Made by a program: the position numbers and the translations under genes. From the NCBI GenBank assembly GCA_902362805.1, contig CABIXY010000001.1, positions 550,358 to 614,357 of the forward strand: 64,000 nucleotides of DNA, written 5' to 3'. This DNA comes from Eubacteriaceae bacterium. GTDB taxonomy: Bacteria; Bacillota; Clostridia; Peptostreptococcales; Anaerovoracaceae. Below the pieces are notes generated by a model. It searched no databases. It was not told the DNA's origin and saw only the letters and a list, made by a program, of their open reading frames with translations. Below, piece after piece: positions 41,133-50,210 of the stretch (within the stretch, counting starts at the first letter, position 1; every line of letters begins with the position of its first letter).

Positions 41133-42128
41133 ATGGAGAAGAAGAGTAAGGTATTGATCATTGTATGCGTTATCATGCAGTTGGTTTTAATCGTGGGGGT
41201 AGCCGCGTTGTTTATACAGAATATAAAGCTGGCTGACACCGTAAAACAGTATGTGGCATCGAATGGAGATATTCACGATATTTACGACGACAGCGAGGTG
41301 GTGAAGGCCTACCAATCCGGCGATGAAGATGGACTCAATGAGCAGGACAAATACGTTTTGAAGAAAGCGAAGGAGGTCATCAAAGAAAATATCAAAGACG
41401 GGATGACGGACTATGAAAAAGAAAAGGCAATCTACGACTGGCAGGTAGCGTATGTGGCCTATAACGATCAAAACCTGGCGCCAATTTCAGCAGGCGATCA
41501 ATACAGTCATTTGCCTTATGGTGTTCTCAAATATCATCAGGCTATCTGTGTAGGAAATGCGACGACTTTCAAATTGTTCATGGATCTGTTAGGTATCGAA
41601 AGTCAAATCATCCATTCTACCGAAGATGGTGAGCATGCTTGGAATCTGGTAAAGCTGGATGGTGACTGGTATCACAGTGACGTAACCTTTGACGGAGGGG
41701 CCAACGGAAAACCGGCTTATACGAATTTTAATGTACCTGACAGTGTGAAAGATGACGGAAGTTATCCATGGAATCACGAGGTGATTCCGGCAGCGGATGG
41801 CACGAAATACTGTTACCTTGCCAACGAGGCAAAAGAACTGAAAGATATCTATGCACTGCCCAAATACATAAAACAACAACTAGATAAAGGTACGAAGACG
41901 ATCACTTTTACGTTGAAGGATTCTACTGGATACACCCAGAGTGTAGCTGACTATATCACATCAGCGCTCGCTACAGGGGACGGGGATATGTATACGAACC
42001 CGACGCTGCCTATCGGCTCTAAAAACATCTATGTGATTTCAGTAGAGAACTATGACGATCAGAATGCCGATGAGGCGAGTCAGAAAATTATAAACAAACT
42101 ACAGGAGATTATCGATGGTCTTCAGTAG
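41133..42128 (+). CDS. Membrane-anchored transglutaminase-like protein
   Basis: 331 aa. One N-terminal membrane helix (LIIVCVIMQLVLIVGVAALFI), then an extracellular transglutaminase-like core: AICVGNATTFKLFMDLLGI with catalytic Cys, GEHAWNLVKLDGDWYHSDVTFD with His and Asp. Many such proteins are proteases rather than cross-linkers. Overlaps the MBOAT gene by 14 bp. Confidence 0.9.
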   Translation: MEKKSKVLIIVCVIMQLVLIVGVAALFIQNIKLADTVKQYVASNGDIHDIYDDSEVVKAYQSGDEDGLNEQDKYVLKKAKEVIKENIKDGMTDYEKEKAIYDWQVAYVAYNDQNLAPISAGDQYSHLPYGVLKYHQAICVGNATTFKLFMDLLGIESQIIHSTEDGEHAWNLVKLDGDWYHSDVTFDGGANGKPAYTNFNVPDSVKDDGSYPWNHEVIPAADGTKYCYLANEAKELKDIYALPKYIKQQLDKGTKTITFTLKDSTGYTQSVADYITSALATGDGDMYTNPTLPIGSKNIYVISVENYDDQNADEASQKIINKLQEIIDGLQ

Positions 42129-43524
42129 CACTGTATTTTTATTCAGCTTTCTGCCAATTGTTTTGCTGGTCTACTATCTGTGCCCCGCAAGGTGGAAAAA
42201 TCTATTTCTCCTGACAGCCAGCCTAGTTTTCTACGGCTGGGGGGAACCTAGGTATATTGTGGTCATGACGCTATCCATTTTGTTCAACTATGGATGCGGT
42301 CTGGCAGTCGATGGAATAAAAAGCAAGCATAAGTCAGCGCGGCTTATGCTTGCTTTATCAGTGGCAGGAAATCTTTCCCTCCTAGGGTACTTTAAGTACA
42401 CGGACTTTTTTATTGAGAATATCAATCAATTGGCGGGGACTTCGATTGGTCTGCTGCAGCTGACATTGCCCATCGGCATTTCCTTCTATACATTTCAAGC
42501 GATGTCTTATGTAATCGATGTCTATCGAGACAAAGCGCGCCCGCAGCGAAACATATTGGACTTCGCAACATATATCACCCTCTTCCCCCAGCTTATCGCA
42601 GGACCGATTGTCAGATATGTTACCATAGAAGAACAACTAAAATCCCGGCATTGCAGCCTTGCACAAGGGGCGGAAGGGATACGCAGATTTATCATCGGTC
42701 TGGGCAAAAAGGTGCTCCTGGCAAATCAAGCTGGCTTGCTCTGGACGGAAATCTCCGCCATGGACTTGGATCACCTGCCTGCAGTGACTGCCTGGCTGGG
42801 AGCGATTGCTTTCACCTTTCAGATTTACTTTGACTTTTCCGGTTATTCAGATATGGCTATCGGTCTGGGGAAGCTGCTGGGTTTTGATTTTTTGGAAAAC
42901 TTCAATTACCCATATGTTTCTAAAAGCATCACGGAGTTCTGGCGGAGATGGCATATCTCCCTCAGCACTTGGTTTAAAGAATATCTCTATATTCCTCTAG
43001 GCGGGAACAGAAAGGGTCTAGGCAGGCAATGCATCAATATTCTGATTGTATGGGCTTTGACGGGATTCTGGCACGGCGCCAGCTGGAACTTTCTCTGGTG
43101 GGGGCTTTATTTTGGTGTGCTCTTGATTTTGGAAAAAGTATGGCTGCTGCAATACCTGGAAAAAATGCCTGGCTGGCTGCAGCATCTCTACGCCCTGCTG
43201 CTCATCGTTTTCGGCTGGGTGATCTTCGCGGAGACTTCGGGGCTGTCTTTTCTTGCTTACCTCAGGTCCATGCTGGGCAGTGGGGGAATAGGGGATCAGA
43301 GGTCACTTTACTTTTTAATGTCCGGGGGAGCCGGACTCTGCATTATGGCGCTGGCCTCTACCCGGCTGCCTGGGCAGTTTGCCGGATGGTGCCTGAAATG
43401 GTTGGAGGAGAAGCCAATCCTCTATGTGACAGTAAAAAATCTCTATTTCCTATTGATTCTCTTTCTGTCAACCGCTTTTCTCGTAAGCGATACGTATAAT
43501 CCGTTTCTCTACTTCAGATTTTAG
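42115..43524 (+). CDS. MBOAT family O-acyltransferase (AlgI/DltB-like)
   Basis: 469 aa, about 11 membrane helices. AlgI-type motifs: LPIGISFYTFQAMSYVIDVYRD, FPQLIAGPIVRY, FDFSGYSDMAIGLGKLLGF, SITEFWRRWHISLSTWFKEYLYIPLGGNR, and the catalytic His in GFWHGASWNFLWWG. Moves acetyl groups across the membrane to an extracellular glycan. The glycan acceptor is unknown. Confidence 0.95.
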   Translation: MVFSSTVFLFSFLPIVLLVYYLCPARWKNLFLLTASLVFYGWGEPRYIVVMTLSILFNYGCGLAVDGIKSKHKSARLMLALSVAGNLSLLGYFKYTDFFIENINQLAGTSIGLLQLTLPIGISFYTFQAMSYVIDVYRDKARPQRNILDFATYITLFPQLIAGPIVRYVTIEEQLKSRHCSLAQGAEGIRRFIIGLGKKVLLANQAGLLWTEISAMDLDHLPAVTAWLGAIAFTFQIYFDFSGYSDMAIGLGKLLGFDFLENFNYPYVSKSITEFWRRWHISLSTWFKEYLYIPLGGNRKGLGRQCINILIVWALTGFWHGASWNFLWWGLYFGVLLILEKVWLLQYLEKMPGWLQHLYALLLIVFGWVIFAETSGLSFLAYLRSMLGSGGIGDQRSLYFLMSGGAGLCIMALASTRLPGQFAGWCLKWLEEKPILYVTVKNLYFLLILFLSTAFLVSDTYNPFLYFRF

Positions 43525-43535
43525 GAGGCAAGGAC

Positions 43536-44684
43536 ATGAAGAAAATAGATAATCTGACAACAGTGATTGTTTTTTCGCTGTTTCTGCTGCTCCTTGGTGC
43601 AGGGGGATGGGTTTTGAAAGACAAAGCTTTTTCTGCCAATGAGAATCGTGTTTTACAGCAGAGACCGGCGGTGACGGCGGAGGCTCTTTTATCGGGGGAG
43701 TTTGAAGAGGCTTTTCAAAAATATCAAGACGACCAGTTTCCCTTCCGCGACAGCTGGATAACCCTGAAGACTGCGACCAAGCTGGCTTTGTTGAGCAAGG
43801 ATTTAAACGGCGTATACCTGGGTAAAGACGGCTATCTGATTGAGAAAATATCGGATGAAGATGCAGATCAGGAGTTGTTTGCTTCCAATCTGCAGGCAGT
43901 CAAGGCCTTCTGCGAGAAGCTGCCGACGGGACTTTCGAAGTCTGTGATTCTGGTGCCGACGACAGCTGCGATTATGAAAGAAAAACTGCCGGCGGGGGCA
44001 GCGCCTTTTGAAGAAGGCGCTTATGCCAAGGCGGCGGCAAGGCAATTGCAGTCTGTCAACTATGTGGACCTGTACAACGAGTTTGGAAAAAAGAGAGACA
44101 GAGCGCTCTACTATAGGACAGATCACCACTGGACGACGGAGGGCGCGATGCTGGCTTACGACGTGTGGAAGCAGTTCATGGGGCAGTCAGGTATTTCTTT
44201 GAAACAGCTGCATAAAAGACTCCTGTCTGATGATTTTCAAGGCAGTCTTTATTCTAAGGTGTTGTGGGATGACGGAACCCGGGATCAAGTGACCGCCTAT
44301 ATAGGGGAGCGCCAGATGCATAGCCGTGTAATTGCCGATGGACAGACCCTAGGCGGCATGTATCAGGAGCAGTTTCTTAGGGAAAAAGATAAGTACGCGG
44401 TATTTTTCGGCGGAAATTATGGCAGCGTAGAGGTTGATACGGGCAATCAGAACGGAAAGCATCTCCTAATCATCAAAGATTCTTTCGCAAACGCCTTCGC
44501 CCCTTTCGCCGCGGAAGATTTTGATAAAGTTTTCCTGATCGATCTTCGATACTTCAGTGGGAATCTGATGGACTATGTGGAAGAAAATCATATCACCGAT
44601 GTGTTGATTTTATATAGCATGTCTAATATGATAAAAGATAAAAATATTTCTGCATTGAAGAGCGGAGGGAACATTCTTTCTTAA
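43536..44684 (+). CDS. DHHW family protein (AlgJ/AlgX-like partner)
   Basis: 382 aa with one N-terminal membrane helix. The name-giving motif is YRTDHHWTTEGAMLAYD near residue 190, matching the SGNH/AlgX catalytic region; LLIIKDSFANAFAPFAAEDFDKVFLIDLRYF near the end supplies the second half. Works with MBOAT proteins to place acyl groups on surface polymers. Last gene of the operon; terminator at 44707. Confidence 0.92.
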   Translation: MKKIDNLTTVIVFSLFLLLLGAGGWVLKDKAFSANENRVLQQRPAVTAEALLSGEFEEAFQKYQDDQFPFRDSWITLKTATKLALLSKDLNGVYLGKDGYLIEKISDEDADQELFASNLQAVKAFCEKLPTGLSKSVILVPTTAAIMKEKLPAGAAPFEEGAYAKAAARQLQSVNYVDLYNEFGKKRDRALYYRTDHHWTTEGAMLAYDVWKQFMGQSGISLKQLHKRLLSDDFQGSLYSKVLWDDGTRDQVTAYIGERQMHSRVIADGQTLGGMYQEQFLREKDKYAVFFGGNYGSVEVDTGNQNGKHLLIIKDSFANAFAPFAAEDFDKVFLIDLRYFSGNLMDYVEENHITDVLILYSMSNMIKDKNISALKSGGNILS

Positions 44685-44706
44685 ATACAGCGTAGTCTTT
44701 GCAATC

Positions 44707-44736
44707 AAAAACTGCCCCCGGGAAGGGCAGTTTTTG
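44707..44736 (+). terminator. Terminator after the MBOAT-DHHW operon
   Basis: AAAAACTGCCC / GGGCAGTTTTT, perfect 11-bp arms. Confidence 0.95.
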
Positions 44737-44750
44737 TGCATAGGAACCTT

Positions 44751-44835
44751 GAAGCCCTAGCCCGATTTACTTTCAGTAAATCGTTGGCAGGTCTCATGCG
44801 AAAAGTCCCCAAATCTCGATTTGGCAGACTTGACC
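44751..44835. repeat. Family C palindromic element, second copy
   Basis: CTTGAAGCCCTAGCCCGATTT, then hairpin CGATTTACT/AGTAAATCG, GTTGGCAGGTCTCATGCGA, and hairpin AAGTC..CCAAATC/GATTTGG..GACTT. Against the thi leader copy the loop-proximal pairs change on both sides (ATTTGT/ACAAAT to ATTTACT/AGTAAAT; AACTC/GAGTT to AAGTC/GACTT). Confidence 0.75.
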
Positions 44836-44839
44836 GCTC

Positions 44840-44993
44840 GATTCCGTCATTTCCACGTTTTTAATATGGAGGAGATATCGATGAAATCGATATTGACGGA
44901 ATATCAAAGAACGTCCCTTGCGAAGAGTCGCCCCTTGCGGGCGACATGTGGAAATAGGAATCTTTGATTCCGTCATTTCCACGTTTTTTATAT
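44840..44993. repeat. Hairpin mosaic with family 46-bp repeat, copy 2
   Basis: GATTCCGTCATTTCCACG with T-run occurs at 44840 and again at 44966 (126-bp spacing). Between are hairpins ATATCGAT/ATCGATAT and GTCGCCC/GGGCGAC and an inverted match ATTCCGTCA/TGACGGAAT. The final part, 44945-44992, is identical to 2168-2213 and ends over the stop codon of the CDF gene. Confidence 0.75.
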
Positions 44994-46163
44994 CTGACTC
45001 GTATATGGTTTATCAAAGTTGATAACGACGAAATAGTTTTCGTCTACGGCTTTGATGGCTTTTTGGAATGTATCATGTATCTCTTTGAATGACAGTTTGC
45101 AGTCAGAAGCCACTACCGCATCAAAGATTACGTTGGTATGGGTTGGCCCGGCAACGATTCGCAGATCGTGAATATTAGAAACTCCGTCGATTTGTGAAGC
45201 GACTTCGCCAGTCAGCTGCACCATTTTTTTGACTACCGGATCGTTGGTTCTGACCGGATCCAAATGACCGGTAATTTCGATGTGCAGTTTTTTTGCCATT
45301 TCTCTTTCGATATTGTCAATCATATCGTGGCTCTCCATCATATCGGCGTCTGCGTCAACTTCGATATGAATGGAAGCAAAAATCCTGCCCGGCCCGTAGT
45401 TGTGTACGACCAGATCGTGAATACCGAGGACCCCGCCATAGGATAGGGCCATTTCACTGATAGCGTTTACCAATTCAGGGTCGGGAGCCTCTCCCAGCAG
45501 TGGACTCATGGTCTCTTTGACCAGACCGATGCCGGACCAGATGATGAACAGCGCAACCAGGCAGCCCATGTAACCGTCAATCTGCAGTCCCGTCAACTTG
45601 CCGACGATGATACTGATCAGCACCACAGTGGTTGCTATTACGTCGTTCCGACTGTCGGTACCTGTAGCTGTCAGGGTGAGAGAGTTGATTCTTTTGCCGA
45701 TGTTGATATTGAACATCGCCTGCCAAATCTTGATGGCGATGGCCAGCAAAAGCACGATGACGATGGACCAACTGAACTCCAGCGGAGATGGATGCATGAT
45801 CTTGTCGGCAGAGGATTTGATTAACTCAATACCGACAACCACGATCAGCACAGAGACGATCATACCGGAAATATATTCGATTCGGGCATGACCGTAGGGA
45901 TGTTCCTTATCTTCAGGCATAGAGGACAGCTTGAATCCTGCCAGCGTGATGATGGAAGAGGATGCATCGGCAAGATTGTTGATTCCGTCGGCGATGATGG
46001 CAATGCTGCCGGCGATAACACCCACGAGGATTTTGGCAGCACAAAGTATGACATTTGACAAAATGCCTACGATGCCGGCGAATTTTCCATAACGTTCACG
46101 AACCTGCGGATCCTTTGTGTTCTCGTAGTCTTTGACAAATATCCGGCAGAGAAAATTATTCAT
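44988..46163 (-). CDS. Cation diffusion facilitator (CDF) transporter
   Basis: 391 aa. Six membrane helices in residues 25-215 with metal-site helices SIAIIADGINNLADASSSII and TDSRNDVIATTVVL, and the HPYGHARIEYISGM motif. The cytosolic domain has GPGRIFASIHIEVDADADMMESHDMIDNIEREM. A further 90-residue C-terminal extension is present. Exports Zn, Mn or Fe(II); metal unclear. Start overlaps the TSCPD gene by 8 bp. Stop codon lies in a hairpin repeat. Confidence 0.93.
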   Translation of the reverse strand: MNNFLCRIFVKDYENTKDPQVRERYGKFAGIVGILSNVILCAAKILVGVIAGSIAIIADGINNLADASSSIITLAGFKLSSMPEDKEHPYGHARIEYISGMIVSVLIVVVGIELIKSSADKIMHPSPLEFSWSIVIVLLLAIAIKIWQAMFNINIGKRINSLTLTATGTDSRNDVIATTVVLISIIVGKLTGLQIDGYMGCLVALFIIWSGIGLVKETMSPLLGEAPDPELVNAISEMALSYGGVLGIHDLVVHNYGPGRIFASIHIEVDADADMMESHDMIDNIEREMAKKLHIEITGHLDPVRTNDPVVKKMVQLTGEVASQIDGVSNIHDLRIVAGPTHTNVIFDAVVASDCKLSFKEIHDTFQKAIKAVDENYFVVINFDKPYTSQI

Positions 46164-46407
46164 TTCTCATGGCCTCTTCCATCGCTTTGATCAACTGGTC
46201 AGGACATGATGTAGATTTGAATCCGCATTTGATGCCGGAAAGCTTTTCTTTGATTTCCTCATAGGTTCGTCCTTCGACCAAGGCGCTGATGCCCTGCAGG
46301 TTTCCATTACAGCCTCCGTGGAAAACGGCGTTTTTCAGGACATTTCCCTCCATATCCACGTCAATAAATACGGAACAAGTACCTTTCGTCTTATATCTGT
46401 AAGCCAT
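46156..46407 (-). CDS. TSCPD domain protein (TIGR03905-like)
   Basis: 83 aa from ATG 46407 after AAAGGAGAC; the upstream frame is discarded. Contains MAYRYKTKGTCS, GGCNGNLQGISALVEGRTYEEIKEKLSGIKCG and the eponymous STSCPDQL, with four Cys fit for metal binding. TSCPD modules also occur at the ends of ribonucleotide reductases. Role of the free-standing form is unknown. Coupled to the CDF transporter, hinting at metal handling. Confidence 0.92.
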   Translation of the reverse strand: MAYRYKTKGTCSVFIDVDMEGNVLKNAVFHGGCNGNLQGISALVEGRTYEEIKEKLSGIKCGFKSTSCPDQLIKAMEEAMRNE

Positions 46408-46485
46408 GTTCACTATGTCTCCTTTCTTTTTTTCAAACAATACAAGTATAACACAAAAAACAAACAATATGAAAAGAAAAATCAT

Positions 46486-46514
46486 TTGAATTCACTGTCA
46501 CTGCGGTGTATAAT
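46486..46514 (+). promoter_or_regulatory. Promoter of the TIM-barrel gene
   Basis: TTGAAT (46486-46491), 17-bp spacer, TATAAT (46509-46514). Confidence 0.82.
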
Positions 46515-46553
46515 AGCTTATCGTTATTTGGGATACTGATTATGGAGGGTCAA

Positions 46554-47282
46554 ATGGGAAATAAAGAAATACCAAGGATCAGCGGGACCTTGCGTGCCAA
46601 ATCACTGCAGATACCAGAAGTGATCTGGCAGGCCAAGGGCATCGTTGTCATGGGGAGAAGAATGAAATCTGTCCTCTTTTCAACGGATATCGCAATTATC
46701 CGCAACTGCAACGCAGACGCAGTTTTGGCGGTCTATCCGTTTACACCACAGCAGATTATTTCGCAGTCGATTATCAACGCTTCGTCTATTCCGGTTTTGG
46801 TCGGTGTCGGCGGAGGCATGACCAACGGTTTTCGTTCTGCTTTGATTGCCAAGGATGCAGAGGCTCAAGGGGCCTTTGGCGTTGTGGTCAATGCGCCGAT
46901 GAGCAACGAGAACATCGCTTTGATTAATAAGGTGATTGACATTCCAATTATAGCTACGGTGATTAACGATAATGTTGACATCGATGCAAGACTTGCAGCA
47001 GGGGTATCCATCCTCAATGTTTCGGCCGCGTCAAAGACGGCGCAGCTAGTGCGGGATATCAGGGCGGAATATCCGAAAGTACCCATTATCGCTACAGGGG
47101 GTCCGACCGATGAGACCATCTTGGAAACGATCAGTGCTGGAGCCAACACGATCAGTTACACGCCGCCTTCGACGGCAGAAATCTTTGGCGATGTCATGGA
47201 TTCCTACCGTGCGTCTTCGGAAGGTGTGGCAAGCCCGCCGGAAGAAGACGAACTGCTGATAAATATGCTGGAATTATTGTAG
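46554..47282 (+). CDS. TIM-barrel protein of unknown function
   Basis: 242 aa from ATG 46554 after GGAGGG; upstream in-frame starts overlap the promoter or the ribosome site. Alternating strand-helix pattern: AIIRNCNADAVLAVYP, IPVLVGVGGGMTNG, AFGVVVNAPMS, IPIIATVINDNVDIDARLAAGVSILNVSAA, VPIIATGGPTDETILETISAGANTISYTPPS. The Gly-rich ends of strands 7 and 8 look like a phosphate-binding site. Such proteins are often labelled just hydrolase in Clostridia; I cannot name a reaction. Confidence 0.82.
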   Translation: MGNKEIPRISGTLRAKSLQIPEVIWQAKGIVVMGRRMKSVLFSTDIAIIRNCNADAVLAVYPFTPQQIISQSIINASSIPVLVGVGGGMTNGFRSALIAKDAEAQGAFGVVVNAPMSNENIALINKVIDIPIIATVINDNVDIDARLAAGVSILNVSAASKTAQLVRDIRAEYPKVPIIATGGPTDETILETISAGANTISYTPPSTAEIFGDVMDSYRASSEGVASPPEEDELLINMLELL

Positions 47283-47300
47283 ATTTCCGATGTTTGCTTT

Positions 47301-47328
47301 ATGCCTCCAAATCCTGGAGGCATTTTTG
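47301..47328 (+). terminator. Terminator after the TIM-barrel gene
   Basis: ATGCCTCC / GGAGGCAT then T5. Confidence 0.92.
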
Positions 47329-47483
47329 TCTGCAAAGAGATATCGTCCGCAGGTTATTTCTCCATAGTTCAAAGAAGATATCGGTGATCGTACATTTACT
47401 CTTGATACTGCTTGACCAACAGGGGGGATTTAGCTAAAATAAAGAGCATATAGGTGAGCGAGACTCGCGAGGGAGGATTTACG

Positions 47484-48665
47484 ATGAAGGAACGATTTAC
47501 AAAGGCACTGAAGCAGATAGATGCTGCGAGGCTGGCCTCGGATATGATTAAAATTCCCAGCTATTCTTTTATGGCGGATCAGGAAAAAGAAATCGCCGAA
47601 TACATTTACAGCGTTTTTCAGCAGGAAGGCATCGAAAGCCAGCTGGTGGAAATCAAGCCGGGCAGATATAATGTTTACGGCAAAATTGCAGGCAGTGGCG
47701 AAGGCAGATCGCTGATGCTTTCCGGCCACATCGATACAGTGCCTGCCTACGATATGGAGAATGCTTTCAGCGGGCGTATCGCAGATGGAAAAATCTATGG
47801 AAGAGGAGCCTGCGATATGAAAGGGCCTGTAGCGGCGATGATAGCCGTTCTCATCGCTTTTCGGCGTGCCGAGATTACGTTGCCTGGTGACATTGTCTTT
47901 GCTGGCCTTGCGGATGAAGAGGAACAGGGCAGGGGTGTGGAATATTTGGTCAATAACGGTCCAATCTGTGATGGTACCATCATGGGAGAACCGACAGATA
48001 TGAGAATCGCCATCGGCCACAAGGGTCTGGAGTGGATTGACGTGAAGGTAAAAGGCCATAAAGTTCACGGTGGAGACAAAGAGCATGGAATTAACGCCAT
48101 TGAAATGGCGGGGCGCTTTATCAATCGAATTTATGAAGAATATGTGCCGTTGCTGAATACGAGAGCATATCCGGTGCTCGGTGCGCCGACGATCAACATC
48201 GGCCGCATTGAGGGCGGTGATCAGCCCAGCACTGTGGCAGGCGAATGCCTGATTAAGCTGGATCGACGTTGTGTCCCGACGGAAACGATCACGCAGGTTT
48301 ATGAAGAACTCAATCAAATCTGTGATGCGCTTCATCAAGAGGACTGTCACTTTCAGGCTAAGGTCAGCGATGTCTTTGAGGGGGAGAACCTGTTGCCCCA
48401 CGTCCCATTCTGCATTGAAAAGGATGACCCTCTGGTAGCCTCTGTGCAGGCGGCCATGGTGCAGACGCAATGGAAGGGTGAGGTCACGGCTTTTCCTGCC
48501 TGGAGCGATGCAGGTGCGATCAGCAGTGTAACTGACAGCAAGTGCATCGTCATGGGTCCGGGGGATTTGGGCGTCGCGCATTCCATCCACGAGTATATCA
48601 AAGTGGAAGACATTGAAATAGCGGCGTTGGTTTATGGACTGACTGCGATTGATTATTGCAGATAG
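47484..48665 (+). CDS. M20 family metallopeptidase/deacylase (YgeY-like)
   Basis: 393 aa from ATG 47484 after GGGAGG. Zinc-site motifs SGHIDTVPAYD, GRGACDMKGPVAAM, ADEEEQGRG, MGEPTDMRIAIGHKG and the C-terminal His in GVAHSIHEYI, with a dimerisation domain between. Similar to YgeY-type proteins tied to selenium or amidohydrolase clusters, and to ArgE/DapE. Nothing nearby shows the substrate. Confidence 0.92.
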   Translation: MKERFTKALKQIDAARLASDMIKIPSYSFMADQEKEIAEYIYSVFQQEGIESQLVEIKPGRYNVYGKIAGSGEGRSLMLSGHIDTVPAYDMENAFSGRIADGKIYGRGACDMKGPVAAMIAVLIAFRRAEITLPGDIVFAGLADEEEQGRGVEYLVNNGPICDGTIMGEPTDMRIAIGHKGLEWIDVKVKGHKVHGGDKEHGINAIEMAGRFINRIYEEYVPLLNTRAYPVLGAPTINIGRIEGGDQPSTVAGECLIKLDRRCVPTETITQVYEELNQICDALHQEDCHFQAKVSDVFEGENLLPHVPFCIEKDDPLVASVQAAMVQTQWKGEVTAFPAWSDAGAISSVTDSKCIVMGPGDLGVAHSIHEYIKVEDIEIAALVYGLTAIDYCR

Positions 48666-48945
48666 AGGCCAGATGCCAGTGACATTAACTGACCTCCGGT
48701 GGCAGGGGAAATCGCCGATTGTGCCTAAAAAGACTTAAAAATGAGGATAGTAAGGCGGATTTTGCATGACTGAGGGGGTATATCAACATCTGTGCAGATA
48801 AAAACGACAGAAAAGCAAGTGAATGATGGTTGAGCCAGACAGCTCATTTTGGAAAAGGTCTTGCGCTGGTCGAGTTTTGACGTTTTTTCGTCGAAAAGTG
48901 CTTTAGGGTAAAGGCGCACATACAAAGTGAGCCGCTGAAAATCAA

Positions 48946-48993
48946 AAAATATGCCTTGTTCTGGTTAGAAAACGAGAAAATAAGGCATATTTT
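48946..48993. other. 12-bp inverted repeat in a gene-free stretch
   Basis: AAAATATGCCTT (48946-48957) and AAGGCATATTTT (48982-48993). Read on the minus strand it is followed by a T-rich tail. The surrounding 48666-49113 shows no gene that I can support. Confidence 0.55.
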
Positions 48994-49113
48994 CTGAGTT
49001 GGCAGCACTGTATACGGGGATGGGGTATGTCTGCGATACACCAGCAGTGCGACAACAGACAGCCTTGTTGCAAATAAAAAACATATTTTTAGGAATTTTT
49101 AAGTAAATTATTG

Positions 49114-49142
49114 TTGACAACACAAATATGAAATGGTAGTAT
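49114..49142 (+). promoter_or_regulatory. Promoter of the tRNA-Lys gene
   Basis: TTGACA (49114-49119), 17-bp spacer, TAGTAT (49137-49142). Confidence 0.72.
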
Positions 49143-49176
49143 ATTAACTGTGCTCGCGAGCATCTTAACAAAATAT

Positions 49177-49252
49177 GCATCCATAGCTCAGCTGGTAGAG
49201 CACCTGACTCTTAATCAGGGTGTCCAGGGTTCGAACCCCTGTGGGTGTACCA
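49177..49252 (+). tRNA. tRNA-Lys (anticodon CTT)
   Basis: Cloverleaf readable: acceptor GCATCCA with TGGGTGT (two G-U pairs), D arm AGCTCAGCTGGTAGAGC, anticodon stem CCTGA/TCAGG with loop CTCTTAA (anticodon CTT, reads AAG), T arm CCAGGGTTCGAACCCCTG, encoded CCA. Its 3' half is the phage attachment core (49208-49253), so the intact gene is preserved at the left end of the prophage. Confidence 0.97.
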
Positions 49253-49255
49253 TAT

Positions 49256-49290
49256 AAAAAACCTTGAATTTACAACGTTCAAGGTTTTTT
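49256..49290. terminator. Terminator between tRNA-Lys and integrase
   Basis: AAAAACCTTGAA / TTCAAGGTTTTTT. It lies just inside the prophage and can replace the host terminator displaced to 55291. Confidence 0.9.
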
Positions 49291-49303
49291 GTTTGCCTAA
49301 ATC

Positions 49304-50206
49304 CTAGACACCCTTTTTCTGAAATACCCGGTCAAGGTGTGATGTCCTCTGATTCGTGGCAATATACTGTTTGGCAAGATGCAGATATCTGTCTGTTGTA
49401 GATATCTCCTCATGACCGAGAAGAATCATTAATGAATACGTGTCAAAATAGCCGTATTCCTCATACTGGTCTATCAAATAATTCGTTGCGAAGTTGTGAC
49501 GGAGTTTGTGAGACGAAAATTCGAAATTCAGTTTCTTCTTCATTTTCCCAACGAATAATTTGACCGCATTAGGAGTAAGGGGGGAGCCATGACGATCAAC
49601 CAGAAGCATGGAACTATCATGCGGACAAAGTTCCAGATACTCCATAACATACCGCTTTGTCATCTCACCAATGGGAACAATCCTATCTTTATTGCCCTTG
49701 CCATGCACATGAAGGATACACCTTGAGGTGTCAAAATCTGCCATACTTACTTTACATACTTCTGCCTGTCTGAGACCACTATCATACATGAGACTGATAA
49801 TCGCTTTGTCACGGACAGTAATCCACTTAGAAGATGAAGAAACCGCAGAGTATATTTCAGCAATTTCTTCATCGGTATATATCTTCACATTCTTCTTCAC
49901 CTGTTTCGGCATTTTTATGACCTTGTAAAGGTCGGAATCATCAAGATATGCATTTTCCCCCATCCAATGTACAAACGCCTTTATATGGCGCAAATAGGAC
50001 GCAACAGAAGCGCTTCTCAATCCTTTCTTGCCAAGAAATAACTGATAGTCAATAAAAACATTGCGACAAAGCACATCAATGCCGTTTGACTGCAAAAAGC
50101 CAACAAACCCATGTAGAACCTCCTTATAACTCTGAATCGTCTTTTCTGTGTGAAACATTGCCTTTTGATATTCCAGGAACAATGCAACGTATTTTTCAAA
50201 ATCCAT
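49304..50206 (-). CDS. Phage tyrosine integrase
   Basis: 300 aa. N-terminal SAM-like DNA-binding domain residues 1-95; catalytic domain with Arg in SGLRQAEV, HKLRHNFAT (HxxR), GHEEISTTDRYLH with the second His and the nucleophilic Tyr. XerC/D-like size. Adjacent to attL as usual for tRNA integrases. Use of a tyrosine integrase by an inovirus, rather than host XerCD or a transposase, is typical of those in Gram-positive hosts. Confidence 0.95.
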   Translation of the reverse strand: MDFEKYVALFLEYQKAMFHTEKTIQSYKEVLHGFVGFLQSNGIDVLCRNVFIDYQLFLGKKGLRSASVASYLRHIKAFVHWMGENAYLDDSDLYKVIKMPKQVKKNVKIYTDEEIAEIYSAVSSSSKWITVRDKAIISLMYDSGLRQAEVCKVSMADFDTSRCILHVHGKGNKDRIVPIGEMTKRYVMEYLELCPHDSSMLLVDRHGSPLTPNAVKLFVGKMKKKLNFEFSSHKLRHNFATNYLIDQYEEYGYFDTYSLMILLGHEEISTTDRYLHLAKQYIATNQRTSHLDRVFQKKGV

Positions 50207-50210
50207 GGCT

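Noticed and set aside
47430..48590. 386-aa minus-strand frame
   Set aside because: Exact antisense of the M20 peptidase gene, which has all family motifs.
48946..48993. Recombination site related to the dyads at 1303-1445
   Set aside because: Only TATGCCTT is shared; too short to separate from chance.
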